Of a stretch of 64,000 nt of DNA, positions 51,289 through 61,130 are shown in pieces; position 1 is the stretch's first letter; each line of letters begins with the position of its first letter. This DNA comes from Sneathiellales bacterium. Its GTDB lineage: Bacteria; Pseudomonadota; Alphaproteobacteria; JANQFL01. A program made the translations under genes and the position numbers. The notes beneath the pieces are model-generated. The model made no database searches, was not told the DNA's origin, and saw only the letters and a list, made by a program, of their open reading frames with translations. Where the stretch lies: contig JANQFL010000113.1 of assembly GCA_028277845.1 (NCBI GenBank), positions 1-64,000 of the forward strand, given 5' to 3'.

Positions 51289-52809
51289 TCAGGCCCGTTT
51301 CATCAGATGGGGCAGCAACGCGCCCGACGCGTGCGGCGTCACCTTGACGCCCTTGGCCGACAGAATCGGCTGGACATACTGCAACAGCGGAATGACCAGC
51401 GCGTTCTCGGCGATGTAACGGTCGACCGCCTTGTAGCCGGCGATGCGTTTCTGCTCATCGGGCTCACCCCAGAGCGCGCCGATCTTTTCGATCAGGTCCT
51501 TGCCGTCCCAGACCGAATGGGGGCTGGGTCCGAACATGGCAAACCCCGTCGAAGTCGACGGATCGCCCACCGAGTTGCCCCAGTTGTAGAAGGCGGCCGG
51601 CGCCAAGGTGTCGGCGGCTCTGAGCTCGTAATGCTTGGCGATCTCGTACACTTCGATTTCGGCTTCGATACCGACCCGGCGCCACAGGCCGACGATGGCC
51701 TGGATCATTTCGTAATCCTTGGGCTTGAAACCCTTGGTCGTCTGGATCTTGAACTTCACCGGATTGTCCGGGCCGTAGCCCGACGCCTTGAGCAGTTCCT
51801 TGGCCTTACCGGGATCGTAGGCGACCGAAATCGACGAATCGTAGGCGTCGTACTGCGGCGTCTGCAGGGTATCGATCTTGACGCCGTATCCCGACAGCAG
51901 CCGGTCGATGATGGTCTGCTTGTCGATGGCATGGGCGCAGGCCTTGCGCACATTCGGATCGAGCATCGCGTCGACATCGTTGAGGAAAATCATGCCGATG
52001 TCGGAAATCGGCGCGGCGACACCGTTCAACTTGCCCTTCAAGCGGTCGTATTCCTCGTAGGGCATCTCGAGCGTGACATGGGCATTGCCCGATTCCACCT
52101 CGGCCACGCGGGCGGCGGCGTCGGTGACGAACTTGATGGTCACGTTCTCGAAGTCCGGCTTACCGCCCCAGTAGTTGGGATTGGCCTTGAGCTGGACAAA
52201 CGCGTTGCGCTCGAACTTCTGGACCATGTAGGGCCCGGTACCGATGGGCGCCGCTTCGAAACCCTCCGGCCCCACCTTTTCGTAATACGCCTTGGGCAGA
52301 ACGTAGCCCGTCAGGAAGTACATCCACTTGAATATGGTCGGGTCGAACTGCTTGACGTCGGCGGTTACCGTATTGCCGTCGGCCTTGAAGTTTTCCAGCG
52401 TCGACCAGATGAAGTTGATCGGATTGCCGGTTTTCGGATCCGCGGCCCGGGCAAGGCTCCAGGCCACGTCTTCGGCGGTAAACGGGCTGCCGTCATGCCA
52501 GGTGACGCCGGGGCGTACCGTCATCATGACCTTCGACCGGTCGTCGTTCCAGCCCCACTGGGTCAACAAGCCCGGCGCGGGGTTCAGGTCGGGTTTCTGC
52601 TGAATGAACTGGTCGAAAACCGATTGGTAGAAGCCCTGGATTGTCGGGTTCACCGCCGAGGGGCCGGTGGTCGGGTCCCAGCTCGGCAGATTGACATTGT
52701 AGGCGATGACGAGCTCGTTGATGTCCTGCGCCCGTGCAGGCAGCCCTATCGCGCCCGCCGCCGCGGAGGCGGCCGTTATTTGCATCAGTTTGCGTCGTGT
52801 GAGTTCCAT
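51289..52809 (-). CDS. dppA: Periplasmic substrate-binding protein of the oligopeptide-type ABC transporter
   Basis: 506 residues, family 5 solute-binding protein. The N-terminus LTRRKLMQITAASAAAGAIG has a twin-arginine and a hydrophobic core, so export by Tat is likely; cleavage after ARA near residue 28. The family signature MMTVRPGVTWHDGSPFTAED lies near residue 95, and GPYMVQKFERNAFVQLKANP near residue 195. The ligand may be a peptide, opine or other amide. It follows a flavoprotein gene closely on the same strand and belongs to its operon. Confidence 0.92.
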   Translation of the reverse strand: MELTRRKLMQITAASAAAGAIGLPARAQDINELVIAYNVNLPSWDPTTGPSAVNPTIQGFYQSVFDQFIQQKPDLNPAPGLLTQWGWNDDRSKVMMTVRPGVTWHDGSPFTAEDVAWSLARAADPKTGNPINFIWSTLENFKADGNTVTADVKQFDPTIFKWMYFLTGYVLPKAYYEKVGPEGFEAAPIGTGPYMVQKFERNAFVQLKANPNYWGGKPDFENVTIKFVTDAAARVAEVESGNAHVTLEMPYEEYDRLKGKLNGVAAPISDIGMIFLNDVDAMLDPNVRKACAHAIDKQTIIDRLLSGYGVKIDTLQTPQYDAYDSSISVAYDPGKAKELLKASGYGPDNPVKFKIQTTKGFKPKDYEMIQAIVGLWRRVGIEAEIEVYEIAKHYELRAADTLAPAAFYNWGNSVGDPSTSTGFAMFGPSPHSVWDGKDLIEKIGALWGEPDEQKRIAGYKAVDRYIAENALVIPLLQYVQPILSAKGVKVTPHASGALLPHLMKRA

Positions 52810-52830
52810 GTTCACTCCCCATTTTATGGT

Positions 52831-54399
52831 TCAGTTGCCTGCGAGTTTTTTCGCCAGGAGAAACCCCGGCCCTGCACCCGTGCCCGCACCAGGCCATACC
52901 GCGGCCCCGGTCAGGTGCAGGTTCTTCAATGGTGTCGATCCGTCCGCATGGCCGAGCGCCGGCCGAAACAGGAAAAACTGGGACAGATGATGGCTGCCGC
53001 AGATCTGATCGCCACCGATCAGGTTGGGATTGTCCGCCTCCAGTTCGGCCGGCGTGACGACACGGCGGGCGAGGATCTTGTCCTTTGTGCCCGGCGCGTA
53101 ACGTTCGAGGATGTCGACGGCCCGGTCGGCGAACGGCTCGGCCGCCGCGGCCCAATCGCGCGCGGCAATTTCCCCTTTTGCGTCGCCTCGAATTTCGCCC
53201 GGCGCCATGCGCACCTGCAGCCACAGGACGTGCTGACCGTCGGGCGCGCGGGACGGATCGAACACCGTGGGCTGGCCCACCACCAGAACCGGCTCGTCGG
53301 GCAGCAGCCCCGCCTGGGCCTGCTGGTAGGTCAGGGCCATCTGATCGAGCGACGGCGCCAGGTGGACATAGGCGAACGCTCTGAGATCCGGGCCGGCCTG
53401 CCAGTCCGGCAGATCCGCCATGGCCAGATGGATCATCATCGTGCCCGGTGCATGGGAGAAACTGTTGACCGCGGCATCGAAGCCGGGCTCGGTTTTGCCT
53501 GTAAGCCGTGACAGCACCGAAGGGGCGACCCCGGCGATCACGGCCTTGCGGGCATGCACGACGCGTCCATCGGACAGTTCGATGCCCGTGGCGCGGCCCT
53601 GTTCGTGCAGGATGCGCGTGACCGGGGATCCGCATTCCACGACCCCGCCTTGCGCTTGAATGGCGCCGGTCATGGCCGTGACGATGGTGTCGGCACCGCC
53701 TTTGCCCAGAACCATGCCGAACGCCTGTCCGGCCATGCCTTCGAGATAGGGAAACAGCGCGCCGCCGGCAACATCGGGAGCGAAGTCGAGATGCATGCCC
53801 CAGGCCGCCAGCATGGCCCGCACTTCCGGCGCCTCGAAACTCTCCGAGAGATAGCGCCGCGGCGACATCAGCAGGAAGCGCACCATTTTCAGCATGCCGG
53901 AAAAACCGCGGGCGCTCGCCACTTTGAACAAAAAATATGCAAATGAATGCAGTTTGGCCGGACTGCCGAGCAATCGCAGCAGATGCGGGGCTTCGTCGGC
54001 GAATTGCGAAACCAGCGATTGCCAGGTTTCGGCATCCTTTTGCGAGAAAGCCGCGATCCGGTCCGCCGTCGCGGCCGCATCGCTGGATACGCCGCACCAG
54101 CGGCCATCGGGAAACGCCGACGCAAACGGATGGGAAACGGGCGCGAATTCCAACCCGTTTTCCATCAGTTTCTCGCCGTAAACTTTAAAAAAGGCACTGC
54201 CAGCGAAGAGAGACAAGTTCATCGCCGCCCAGTCGTGGCGGAAGCCCGGCAGCGTGTAGTCGCCGGTCTTGACCGCGCCGCCCGGCTCGGACGCCTGTTC
54301 GAAGACGCCGACACGCCAACCCCGCGCAGACAGATGGGTCGCCGCGGCAAGCGCATTATGACCTGCGCCGATCAGCACGGCGTCAAAACTGTCAGCCAC
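52831..54399 (-). CDS. Phytoene-desaturase-like FAD oxidoreductase (PYROXD2-like)
   Basis: 522 residues. The N-terminal dinucleotide site is DAVLIGAGHNALAAATHLSA, with EQASEPGGAVKTGDYTLPGF. The C-terminal FAD-contact end GSTPLKNLHLTGAAVWPGAG, then GTGAGPGFLLAKKLAG, is typical of the CrtI/PYROXD2 group. Not a carotenoid enzyme by context: no crt genes are near. The GTG at 54399 has GGAGGGACAG upstream. It leads the dpp operon and is divergent from the cyclase gene; a homologue (about the same length) lies at 55297, so the locus carries two. Confidence 0.85.
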   Translation of the reverse strand: MADSFDAVLIGAGHNALAAATHLSARGWRVGVFEQASEPGGAVKTGDYTLPGFRHDWAAMNLSLFAGSAFFKVYGEKLMENGLEFAPVSHPFASAFPDGRWCGVSSDAAATADRIAAFSQKDAETWQSLVSQFADEAPHLLRLLGSPAKLHSFAYFLFKVASARGFSGMLKMVRFLLMSPRRYLSESFEAPEVRAMLAAWGMHLDFAPDVAGGALFPYLEGMAGQAFGMVLGKGGADTIVTAMTGAIQAQGGVVECGSPVTRILHEQGRATGIELSDGRVVHARKAVIAGVAPSVLSRLTGKTEPGFDAAVNSFSHAPGTMMIHLAMADLPDWQAGPDLRAFAYVHLAPSLDQMALTYQQAQAGLLPDEPVLVVGQPTVFDPSRAPDGQHVLWLQVRMAPGEIRGDAKGEIAARDWAAAAEPFADRAVDILERYAPGTKDKILARRVVTPAELEADNPNLIGGDQICGSHHLSQFFLFRPALGHADGSTPLKNLHLTGAAVWPGAGTGAGPGFLLAKKLAGN

Positions 54400-54500
54400 C
54401 CTGTCCCTCCTGTTGATACCATCTATATTTGCATTTGCATGTAACTGTGTCTAGTGTATATGCCCAGGGCAAGGGAGAGCCCGCAAACAAGGAGGATGAG
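54400..54500. promoter_or_regulatory. Divergent promoter region between the flavoprotein/dpp operon and the cyclase operon
   Basis: About 100 bases with an AT-rich middle (54418-54465) that contains a direct repeat TTTGCATTTGCA and an imperfect inverted repeat GCATGTA (54437-54443) / TATATGC (54457-54463). It is a plausible binding place for the MarR regulator encoded at 56856. No exact promoter is called. Confidence 0.35.
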
Positions 54501-55292
54501 ATGAGCTCTGCAAACGTGCTGTCGGACCTTGCCGGAATGCTGGCTTCGGGCGGCGTCGAGGTAGTGGATTGTACGGGCGTTCTGGGTCCCGATACGCCGC
54601 TTCTGAAGTTGCCGCCGGAATTGGCCAAGGACACACCCCAGATCGAAATTCACAAGATCAGCGAGTACGATGACGACGGTCCGTTCTGGGCCTGGAACTG
54701 GATGAAGCTGGGCGAACATTCCGGCACCCATTTCGATGCGCCGCATCACTGGGTCACCGGCAAGGACTATCCCGACGGCTCCACCGATACGCTCGACGTG
54801 CAGCGCCTGGTCGCACCCGTCAATGTCCTCGATTTCTCCGCCGAATGCGCCGCGGACCCCGATTTCCTTCTGACCATCGACCATGTCAAGGCCTGGGAAG
54901 CCGAACACGGTGAAATCGGCGCCGGCGAATGGGTGGTCATGCGCTCGGACTGGGACCGGTTCGCCGACGACGAGGCCAAGTTCCTCAATGCCGACGAAAC
55001 CGGACCGCACACGCCGGGACCGACCGCCGAAGTGATCGAATACCTGATCGGCAAGAACATCGTCGGCTGGGGCACCCAGTGCATCGGCACCGACGCCGGT
55101 TCCGCCGGCGGCATGGAACCGCCCTTCCCGGCGCATAACCTGCTGCACAAGCACAACCGTTTCGGGCTCGCGTCGCTGGCCAATCTCAGCAAGTTGCCGC
55201 CGAAGGGCGCGATTCTGGTCGCGGCGCCCCTGAAAATCGCCAACGGCACCGGATCGCCGATTCGGGCGCTGGCGCTGGTGCCGCAGGCCTAA
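54501..55292 (+). CDS. Cyclase-family metal hydrolase, isatin hydrolase/kynurenine formamidase-like
   Basis: 263 residues of the cyclase (PF04199-type) fold. The metal-binding signature is EHSGTHFDAPHHW with H73, H77, D79 and the catalytic H83, spaced as in kynurenine formamidase and isatin hydrolase. GWGTQCIGTDAGSAGGMEPP near residue 200 gives the second part of the site. It hydrolyses a cyclic or formyl amide. With a StyA/indole-monooxygenase-like enzyme and IorAB near, an indole-derived lactam such as isatin is an attractive substrate. AAGGAGGATGAG before ATG 54501 is the strongest ribosome site in this region. Confidence 0.82.
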   Translation: MSSANVLSDLAGMLASGGVEVVDCTGVLGPDTPLLKLPPELAKDTPQIEIHKISEYDDDGPFWAWNWMKLGEHSGTHFDAPHHWVTGKDYPDGSTDTLDVQRLVAPVNVLDFSAECAADPDFLLTIDHVKAWEAEHGEIGAGEWVVMRSDWDRFADDEAKFLNADETGPHTPGPTAEVIEYLIGKNIVGWGTQCIGTDAGSAGGMEPPFPAHNLLHKHNRFGLASLANLSKLPPKGAILVAAPLKIANGTGSPIRALALVPQA

Positions 55293-55296
55293 GACT

Positions 55297-56859
55297 TTGC
55301 GCGCCGATCACGTCATCATCGGCTCGGGCATCAACGGGCTGGTCGCTGCCAGTCTGCTCGCGCTCAAGGGCGACAGCGTTCTGGTGCTCGAGCGCGAGTC
55401 CGGCCTCGGCGGCTGCCTGCGCAGCGAAGAGGCCACCCTGCCGGGCTTCACCCACGACGTGATGGCGGCAACGTTCGTGTTGTTCATGACCGGGCCAGCG
55501 GGGGCCGAACTTGGCCCCCATCTGGCCCGGCACGGGTTCGATTACTGCCACGCCAAGCATCCGACGGCCGTCTTGCGGCCGGACGGCAGCGCCCTGGTCC
55601 TGACCATGGATCAGGCGGAAAATGTCGCCGCCTTCAATGCGCTGGCGCAAGGTGACGGTGACCGGCACGCCCTGGACGTCGGCGGCATTGCCGCCGACGC
55701 GCCGTTTCTGTTCGCCCTGTTGGGCGGCAATCTGTGGTCCTGGCAAACGGCAAAACTGCTGTTCGGCCAAGTGCGCAAGCGCGGCCTGCACGGCTTGGCC
55801 GCCTGGATGGGCATTGCCCTGGCACCGGCCCGGGGCTGGCTCGAGGCCAACTATGAAAGCCCCCTCGTCCAGGCGCTGTGGGCGCCGTGGGTGCTGCATT
55901 GCGGCCTGACCCCGGAAAGCACCTATTCGGCGCAAATGGGCAAAGTCATCGCCTTCGCGCTCGAGGCGGCGGGGGCGCCCATCGCCAAGGGCGGCGCCGC
56001 GGCGGCCGTGCACGCGTTCAAGGCACTGATCGAGGAAAAAGGCGGACAGTTGCGTACCGATGCCGATGTCGAGCGGATCCTGGTGAAAGACGGGCGCGTC
56101 GCCGGGGTGCGGCTGACCGGCGGCGAGGAGATTGCGTGCCCCTCGGTGCTGGCCTCGGTCGCGCCCGGGCAGCTCTATGGCCGGCTCATCGAGGATGCCG
56201 AGCTGCCGCAGGACCGTGCCGCGACCCGTCAGTTCCGGCACGGACGGGGCGATTTTCAACTGCATTACGCGCTGGACAGGCATCCGGAATGGCTGACACC
56301 GGGCCTCGACGATGTGGCGCTGATTCATCTCAGCGACGGCATCGACGCGGTGTCGAAATCGGCCAACGAAGCGGAACGCGGCATGCTGCCGGAAACGCCG
56401 ACGATTTGCGTCGGCCAACCGCACCGGCTGGACCCGTCGCGCTGCCCCGAAGGCAAGGCGATCCTGTGGCTGCAGATCCCCGATGCGCCCCGCAGCATCA
56501 AAGGCGACGCCGCCAGTGAGATCACCGGCCGCGCATGGGACGAACCGACCCGCGAGGCCTTCGCCGACCGGCTGGAGACGATTTTGCGCCGCCACATCAA
56601 GGATTTCGACCAGATCAAGCTGGCGCGCCGGGCCTACTCGCCCCGCGACCTTGAATCCATGAACATGAACCTGGTCGGCGGAGACCCTTATGGCGGCCAT
56701 TGCGGCATCGACCAGTTCTTCATCTGGCGGCCGTTCGCGCATTCGACCAACGGGACGAGCCAGGTGCGCGGGCTGATGCACATCGGCGCCTCCACCCACC
56801 CCGGCCCCGGGCTGGGCGGCGGTTCGGGCTTCAACGCGGCGAAAAGGCTTGGCGCATGA
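55297..56859 (+). CDS. Phytoene-desaturase-like FAD oxidoreductase (PYROXD2-like), second copy
   Basis: 520 residues, homologous over its length to the flavoprotein at 52831. FAD site HVIIGSGINGLVAASLLALK, then ERESGLGGCLRSEEATLPGF; C-terminus LMHIGASTHPGPGLGGGSGF. Shared internal blocks include the region ending in IDQFFIWRPFAHS. The start is a TTG at 55297, four bases after the cyclase stop, as no ATG or GTG fits; low translation would follow. Its stop overlaps the MarR gene (ATGA). The substrate is unknown. Confidence 0.82.
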   Translation: MRADHVIIGSGINGLVAASLLALKGDSVLVLERESGLGGCLRSEEATLPGFTHDVMAATFVLFMTGPAGAELGPHLARHGFDYCHAKHPTAVLRPDGSALVLTMDQAENVAAFNALAQGDGDRHALDVGGIAADAPFLFALLGGNLWSWQTAKLLFGQVRKRGLHGLAAWMGIALAPARGWLEANYESPLVQALWAPWVLHCGLTPESTYSAQMGKVIAFALEAAGAPIAKGGAAAAVHAFKALIEEKGGQLRTDADVERILVKDGRVAGVRLTGGEEIACPSVLASVAPGQLYGRLIEDAELPQDRAATRQFRHGRGDFQLHYALDRHPEWLTPGLDDVALIHLSDGIDAVSKSANEAERGMLPETPTICVGQPHRLDPSRCPEGKAILWLQIPDAPRSIKGDAASEITGRAWDEPTREAFADRLETILRRHIKDFDQIKLARRAYSPRDLESMNMNLVGGDPYGGHCGIDQFFIWRPFAHSTNGTSQVRGLMHIGASTHPGPGLGGGSGFNAAKRLGA

Positions 56860-57332
56860 ACTACGAATCGCCGCAGAAGCAGACCGTGAAGCTGGGAGAA
56901 ATGGGTCTGAGCAATTTTGCCCCCTATTTGATGAATCGCCTGATGGGACGCTACAATGCGTCGCTGCGCGAAGAGATGTCGGAGCTCGGGCTCACGACTC
57001 CGAAAGCACGGACGCTCGCCGTTTTGTCGGTGAATGACGGCCTGCTGATCCGCGACCTGGCGATCTATACGGTGACCGAGCAATCGACGCTCAGCCGGAC
57101 ACTCGATCAGCTTCAGGCCGACGGGCTGGTCCGGCGCCAGGCCGACCCCTCCGACAATCGTGCGGTGCAAGTTTTCATAACCGATGACGGACGGGCGGCG
57201 TTCGAGGTTCTTTGGCCGCACATGGCGGCCGCGCATGCACATATGTTCCGCGGTATCTCGGAAGACGAGCGCCGCGCCTTCGTCGCCACGCTGCAGAAGA
57301 TGCTGTCAAACATCCGCAAGCACGACATATAA
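56856..57332 (+). CDS. MarR-family transcriptional regulator
   Basis: 158 residues. A winged helix spans about residues 45-115 (ELGLTTPKARTLAVLSVNDG, TVTEQSTLSRTLDQLQADGL, VRRQADPSDNRAVQVFIT), flanked by dimerisation helices. MarR proteins of this kind bind aromatic or phenolic ligands and release catabolic promoters. It is embedded between the flavoprotein gene (4-base overlap) and iorA (39 bases), so it is very probably the local regulator. The indole-acetic-acid degradation loci of other proteobacteria also use MarR regulators, which is only suggestive. Confidence 0.88.
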   Translation: MNYESPQKQTVKLGEMGLSNFAPYLMNRLMGRYNASLREEMSELGLTTPKARTLAVLSVNDGLLIRDLAIYTVTEQSTLSRTLDQLQADGLVRRQADPSDNRAVQVFITDDGRAAFEVLWPHMAAAHAHMFRGISEDERRAFVATLQKMLSNIRKHDI

Positions 57333-57371
57333 GGGCCGCCGGAGCGGACAGACAAGACAAGGAGTGCGGCA

Positions 57372-59519
57372 ATGGCCGAACGGTCGTTCAAGGCTGAGGT
57401 CGAGCATCTGAAGCTCGGGGAAGGTGAAACGTTCACCGGCGAAGGCATCCTGGCCATCACCAAGGCGCTGCTCGAATCCGGCGTCGGTTATGTCGGCGGA
57501 TATCAGGGCGCGCCGATCTCGCATTTGATGGATGTGCTGGCGGATGCCGAGGAACTGATGACGGATCTGGGCATCCGTTTCGAGGCCAACGCCAACGAGG
57601 CGGCGGCCGGCGCCATGCTGGCCGCGTCGGTGCACTATCCGATCCGCGGCGCGGTCACCTTCAAGGGCGCGGTCGGCGTCAACGTCGCGTCCGATTCGCT
57701 GGCCAATCTCGCCTCGTCGGGCGTCACCGGCGGCGCCATGATCATCGTCGGCGAGGACTATGGCGAAGGCAGTTCCATCATGCAGGAGCGCACCCACGCC
57801 TTCGCCATGAAGTCGCAGTTCTGGCTGCTGGATCCGCGCCCGAATCTGCCGTCGATCGTCAAGGCGGTCTCGGACGGCTTCGAACTCTCCGAAGCCTCCA
57901 ACTCGCCGGTGATGCTGATGGTGCGGATCCGCGCCTGTCACGTGACGGGATCGTTCGCCTGCCGCGACAACCAGCGCCCCAAGCTCACGGCAAGCGAGGC
58001 GCTGTCCGACCCGCGCTCCGACTTCTCCCGCGTGGTCCTGCCGCCCATGTCCTATGCCCACGAACAGGACAAGGTGAATAACCGCTGGCCGGCCGCCGAG
58101 AAATTTGTCCGCGAGCGCAAGCTCAACGAGTTTTTCGGGCCCGGCGACGCGCCGCTCGGGATCGTCGTACAGGGCGGCATGTACAACGGTGTCATCCGCG
58201 CGCTGCAGCGCCTCGGCCTGGCCGACATCTACGGCGAAACGGACGTTCCGCTCTACGTTCTGAACGTCACCTATCCGTTGATCTCGGACGAATTTCTCGA
58301 GTTCTGCGCGGGCAAGGAGCACGTGCTCGTGGTCGAAGAAGGCCAGCCCGAATTCATCGAAAGCCAGCTCGGGTCGTTCCTCTACCGCGCCCAGTCGAGT
58401 GTGAAACTGCACGGCAAGGATCTGTTTCCGATGGCGGGCGAATACACCGGCGCGGTGATGCTCGACGCGATCGAGGGCTTTGTCCGGCAGTCGGCACCGG
58501 CAATGCTGCCGGCGGCGGTGCGTGCGCCGAATGTGGAAAAGCCGGAAACGCCGGATTTGTCCAAAACGGTGCCGATCCGGCCGCCCGGCTTCTGCACCGG
58601 CTGTCCGGAACGACCCATCTTCGCGGCGATGAAGCTGGTGGAGAAAGAACTCGGCAAGCACCAGATCGCCGGCGATATCGGTTGCCATCTGTTTGCCTCG
58701 CTGCCGCCGTTCGAAATCGGCGGCGCGACGATGGGCTATGGTTTGGGGCCGGCTGCGAATGGCGCGTTCGACGGCGGCGGCGAAAAGCGGCCGGTGGCGA
58801 TCATCGGCGACGGCGGATTCTGGCACAGCGGGCTGTCGTCCTCGTTCACCAATATGGCGTTCAACAAGTCCGACGGCGTGGCGATCGTCGTGGACAATTT
58901 CTATTCGGCCGCGACCGGCGGGCAGGACATCATGTCCTCACGGGCCGACAATGCGACGAAGTTGACCAAACACCCCATATCGAAGGCCATCAAGGGTGTC
59001 GGCATCGACTGGGTGCGCGAGGTGGACCGCACGTACGACGTCGGCCGGATGCGCGACACGATCCGCGAGGCGCTGACCACGCCCGCGAAGGGACCGAAGG
59101 TGATCGTCGCGTCCTCGGAATGCATGCTGAACCGGCAGCGGCGGGAAAAACCGCTCCGGCAAAAGGCGATCAAGGACGGGCGCCGTGTCGAGACGCCGCG
59201 TTTCGGCGTCGATGAGGAGATTTGCACCGGCGATCATGCCTGCATGCGCCTGTCGGGCTGCCCCTCCCTCTCGCTGAAGAAACTCGACGATCCGTTGCGT
59301 GACGATCCGGTGGCCAGTATCGACCAGAGCTGCGTCGGCTGCGGCAATTGCGGCGAGGTTGCCGACGCCGCCATTCTGTGCCCCAGCTTCTACCGTGCCG
59401 ACGTCATTTCCAATCCCGGCAAGTTCGAACAATGGTGGGCCGGTAAGCGGGCCGCCGTCATCGGCTGGCTGATCCGCCGGCGCGCGACACGGCGACTCGC
59501 GTTCGGAGCGGCGTCATGA
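57372..59519 (+). CDS. iorA: Indolepyruvate ferredoxin oxidoreductase-type alpha subunit
   Basis: 715 residues. TPP-dependent 2-oxoacid:acceptor oxidoreductase. N-terminal pyrimidine-binding domain (GVGYVGGYQGAPISHLMDVL), central CoA-independent domain, TPP-binding block GDGGFWHSGLSSSFTNMAFN (about residues 478-497), and two C-terminal Fe-S motifs (ICTGDHACMRLSGCPSL and CVGCGNCGEVADAAILCP). It takes indolepyruvate, phenylpyruvate or related aryl-pyruvates to the arylacetyl-CoA level with an electron carrier. AAGGAG precedes ATG 57372. Overlaps iorB by 4 bases. Confidence 0.88.
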   Translation: MAERSFKAEVEHLKLGEGETFTGEGILAITKALLESGVGYVGGYQGAPISHLMDVLADAEELMTDLGIRFEANANEAAAGAMLAASVHYPIRGAVTFKGAVGVNVASDSLANLASSGVTGGAMIIVGEDYGEGSSIMQERTHAFAMKSQFWLLDPRPNLPSIVKAVSDGFELSEASNSPVMLMVRIRACHVTGSFACRDNQRPKLTASEALSDPRSDFSRVVLPPMSYAHEQDKVNNRWPAAEKFVRERKLNEFFGPGDAPLGIVVQGGMYNGVIRALQRLGLADIYGETDVPLYVLNVTYPLISDEFLEFCAGKEHVLVVEEGQPEFIESQLGSFLYRAQSSVKLHGKDLFPMAGEYTGAVMLDAIEGFVRQSAPAMLPAAVRAPNVEKPETPDLSKTVPIRPPGFCTGCPERPIFAAMKLVEKELGKHQIAGDIGCHLFASLPPFEIGGATMGYGLGPAANGAFDGGGEKRPVAIIGDGGFWHSGLSSSFTNMAFNKSDGVAIVVDNFYSAATGGQDIMSSRADNATKLTKHPISKAIKGVGIDWVREVDRTYDVGRMRDTIREALTTPAKGPKVIVASSECMLNRQRREKPLRQKAIKDGRRVETPRFGVDEEICTGDHACMRLSGCPSLSLKKLDDPLRDDPVASIDQSCVGCGNCGEVADAAILCPSFYRADVISNPGKFEQWWAGKRAAVIGWLIRRRATRRLAFGAAS

Positions 59520-61051
59520 CCGTGCAGGAAGCACTGACGGCGCGCGAGACCGATCCGCGCCTCGAAGGAATCATCAAGCTGGCGATCCTCGCCGTGGGCG
59601 GACAGGGCGGCGGCGTGCTGACGGGCTGGATCGAGGCGCTGGCGCGCGCCAACGGCTATGCGGCGCAAGCCACCAGTGTCGCCGGCGTGGCGCAACGAAC
59701 CGGCGCCACGGTTTACTACATCGAAATGGCCCCCGCGGGCGACCGGCCGCCGATCTTCTCGCTGATGCCGGCCGCCGGCGACGTGGACGTCATGATCGCC
59801 GCCGAGTTGATGGAGGCGGGACGCGCCATCATGCGGGGATTCGTGACGCCCGACCGCACGGTGCTGATCGCATCGAGCCACCGGGCATTGGCCGTGTCGG
59901 AAAAGACGGCACCGGGCGACGGCATCGCCTCGAGCAGCGAGGTGGTGGCAGCCGCGGAAGTGGCTGCACGACACTTCATCGTTGACGACTTCGACGCACT
60001 GGCGGTACGGAACGGCTCGGCGATCTCGGCGACGCTGTTTGGCGCACTCGCCGCGTCCGGCACGCTGCCTTTTCCACGCGACGCGTTCGAAGCGGCCATC
60101 CGCGCCGGCGGCAAAGGCGTTGACGCGAGCCTGCGTGCGTTCGCTGCCGGCTTCGGCGCGGCATTAGACGAGACCGAAGAAACGACCACAGACACACCCG
60201 ATGGTCAGCGCAACGTGACCGGTCCCGAACCGTTGATGCGAGCATGGTCGGGCTTGACCGAACGGGCGCGGCAACTGCCTGCGTCGACGGCGGAGATGGC
60301 CGAGGCGGGCCTGGCAAAGGTGGTTCAGTTTCAGGACCTGGCCTACGGCACCGAGTATCTCGATCGGCTGGACGATATCGCAGCGGTGGATCAAGGCGAC
60401 GGAACGCTGACCCGCGAGGCGGCGAAATATCTCGCCAATGCGATGGCCTATGACGACATCATCCGGGTTGCCGATGCCAAGACCCGCACCGGACGGCGTG
60501 AGAGGATCGCCTCCGAAATGCAGGCCGGTGAGGCTCAGGTGATGCATGTGACCGAGTTCCTGCATCCCCGTGCCGAGGAGATCGTCTCAATGTTTCCGGC
60601 CAAGATGGGCGCGCGGTGGGCCGCGGATGCGCAGCGCATGGCCCGGCTCGACCGCTGGTTCAACCGGGGCCGGCGCATGCGCACCGACAGGCTGTTCTCT
60701 TTCCTGGCGCTTTATGTCGTCGGCGGAATGAAGGGTTGGCGCCGACGGACCTACCGGCACGCACAGGAACTGGCGCATATCGAAAGCTGGACCGGACGCG
60801 CCAAAACCGAAGCCGAACGGGACTACGACCTCGCCGTTGAAATTGTGCGCTGCCAACGGCTGGTAAAGGGCTATTCCGACACCCACGCGCGATCGCAGTC
60901 GAAGTTTTCCCGGGTGCTGGACGGCATCGACCTGGTCACCGGCCGTGACGATGCCGCCGATTGGGCGCGCCGGTTGCGCGAGTCGGCGCTTGCGGACGAA
61001 GACGGCAAGACGCTGGACGGCGTATTGGCGACCATTCGCAGCTTTGTCTAG
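59516..61051 (+). CDS. iorB: Indolepyruvate ferredoxin oxidoreductase-type beta subunit with long C-terminal extension
   Basis: 511 residues. The N-terminal 200 residues are the pyruvate:ferredoxin oxidoreductase gamma domain (AILAVGGQGGGVLTGWIEAL, TSVAGVAQRTGATVYYIEMA). The following 300 residues are the helical extension seen in proteobacterial IorB proteins (DUF6537-like), absent from archaeal IorB. With IorA it forms the complete enzyme. ATG 59516 overlaps the iorA stop. The two genes follow the MarR regulator, so the rightward operon is cyclase, flavoprotein, marR, iorA, iorB. Confidence 0.87.
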   Translation: MTVQEALTARETDPRLEGIIKLAILAVGGQGGGVLTGWIEALARANGYAAQATSVAGVAQRTGATVYYIEMAPAGDRPPIFSLMPAAGDVDVMIAAELMEAGRAIMRGFVTPDRTVLIASSHRALAVSEKTAPGDGIASSSEVVAAAEVAARHFIVDDFDALAVRNGSAISATLFGALAASGTLPFPRDAFEAAIRAGGKGVDASLRAFAAGFGAALDETEETTTDTPDGQRNVTGPEPLMRAWSGLTERARQLPASTAEMAEAGLAKVVQFQDLAYGTEYLDRLDDIAAVDQGDGTLTREAAKYLANAMAYDDIIRVADAKTRTGRRERIASEMQAGEAQVMHVTEFLHPRAEEIVSMFPAKMGARWAADAQRMARLDRWFNRGRRMRTDRLFSFLALYVVGGMKGWRRRTYRHAQELAHIESWTGRAKTEAERDYDLAVEIVRCQRLVKGYSDTHARSQSKFSRVLDGIDLVTGRDDAADWARRLRESALADEDGKTLDGVLATIRSFV

Positions 61052-61130
61052 ATAGCTGCCGTCATCCGGTCCGAGCCGGCTGTCGCGAAGCCGGGATTGC
61101 AATCCAATGAACGACAGAGCGAAAGAAAAC

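Noticed and set aside
52831-56859. Carotenoid biosynthesis based on phytoene desaturase similarity
   Set aside because: No crtB, crtE, crtY or similar genes nearby; both proteins fit the PYROXD2-like side of the family better.
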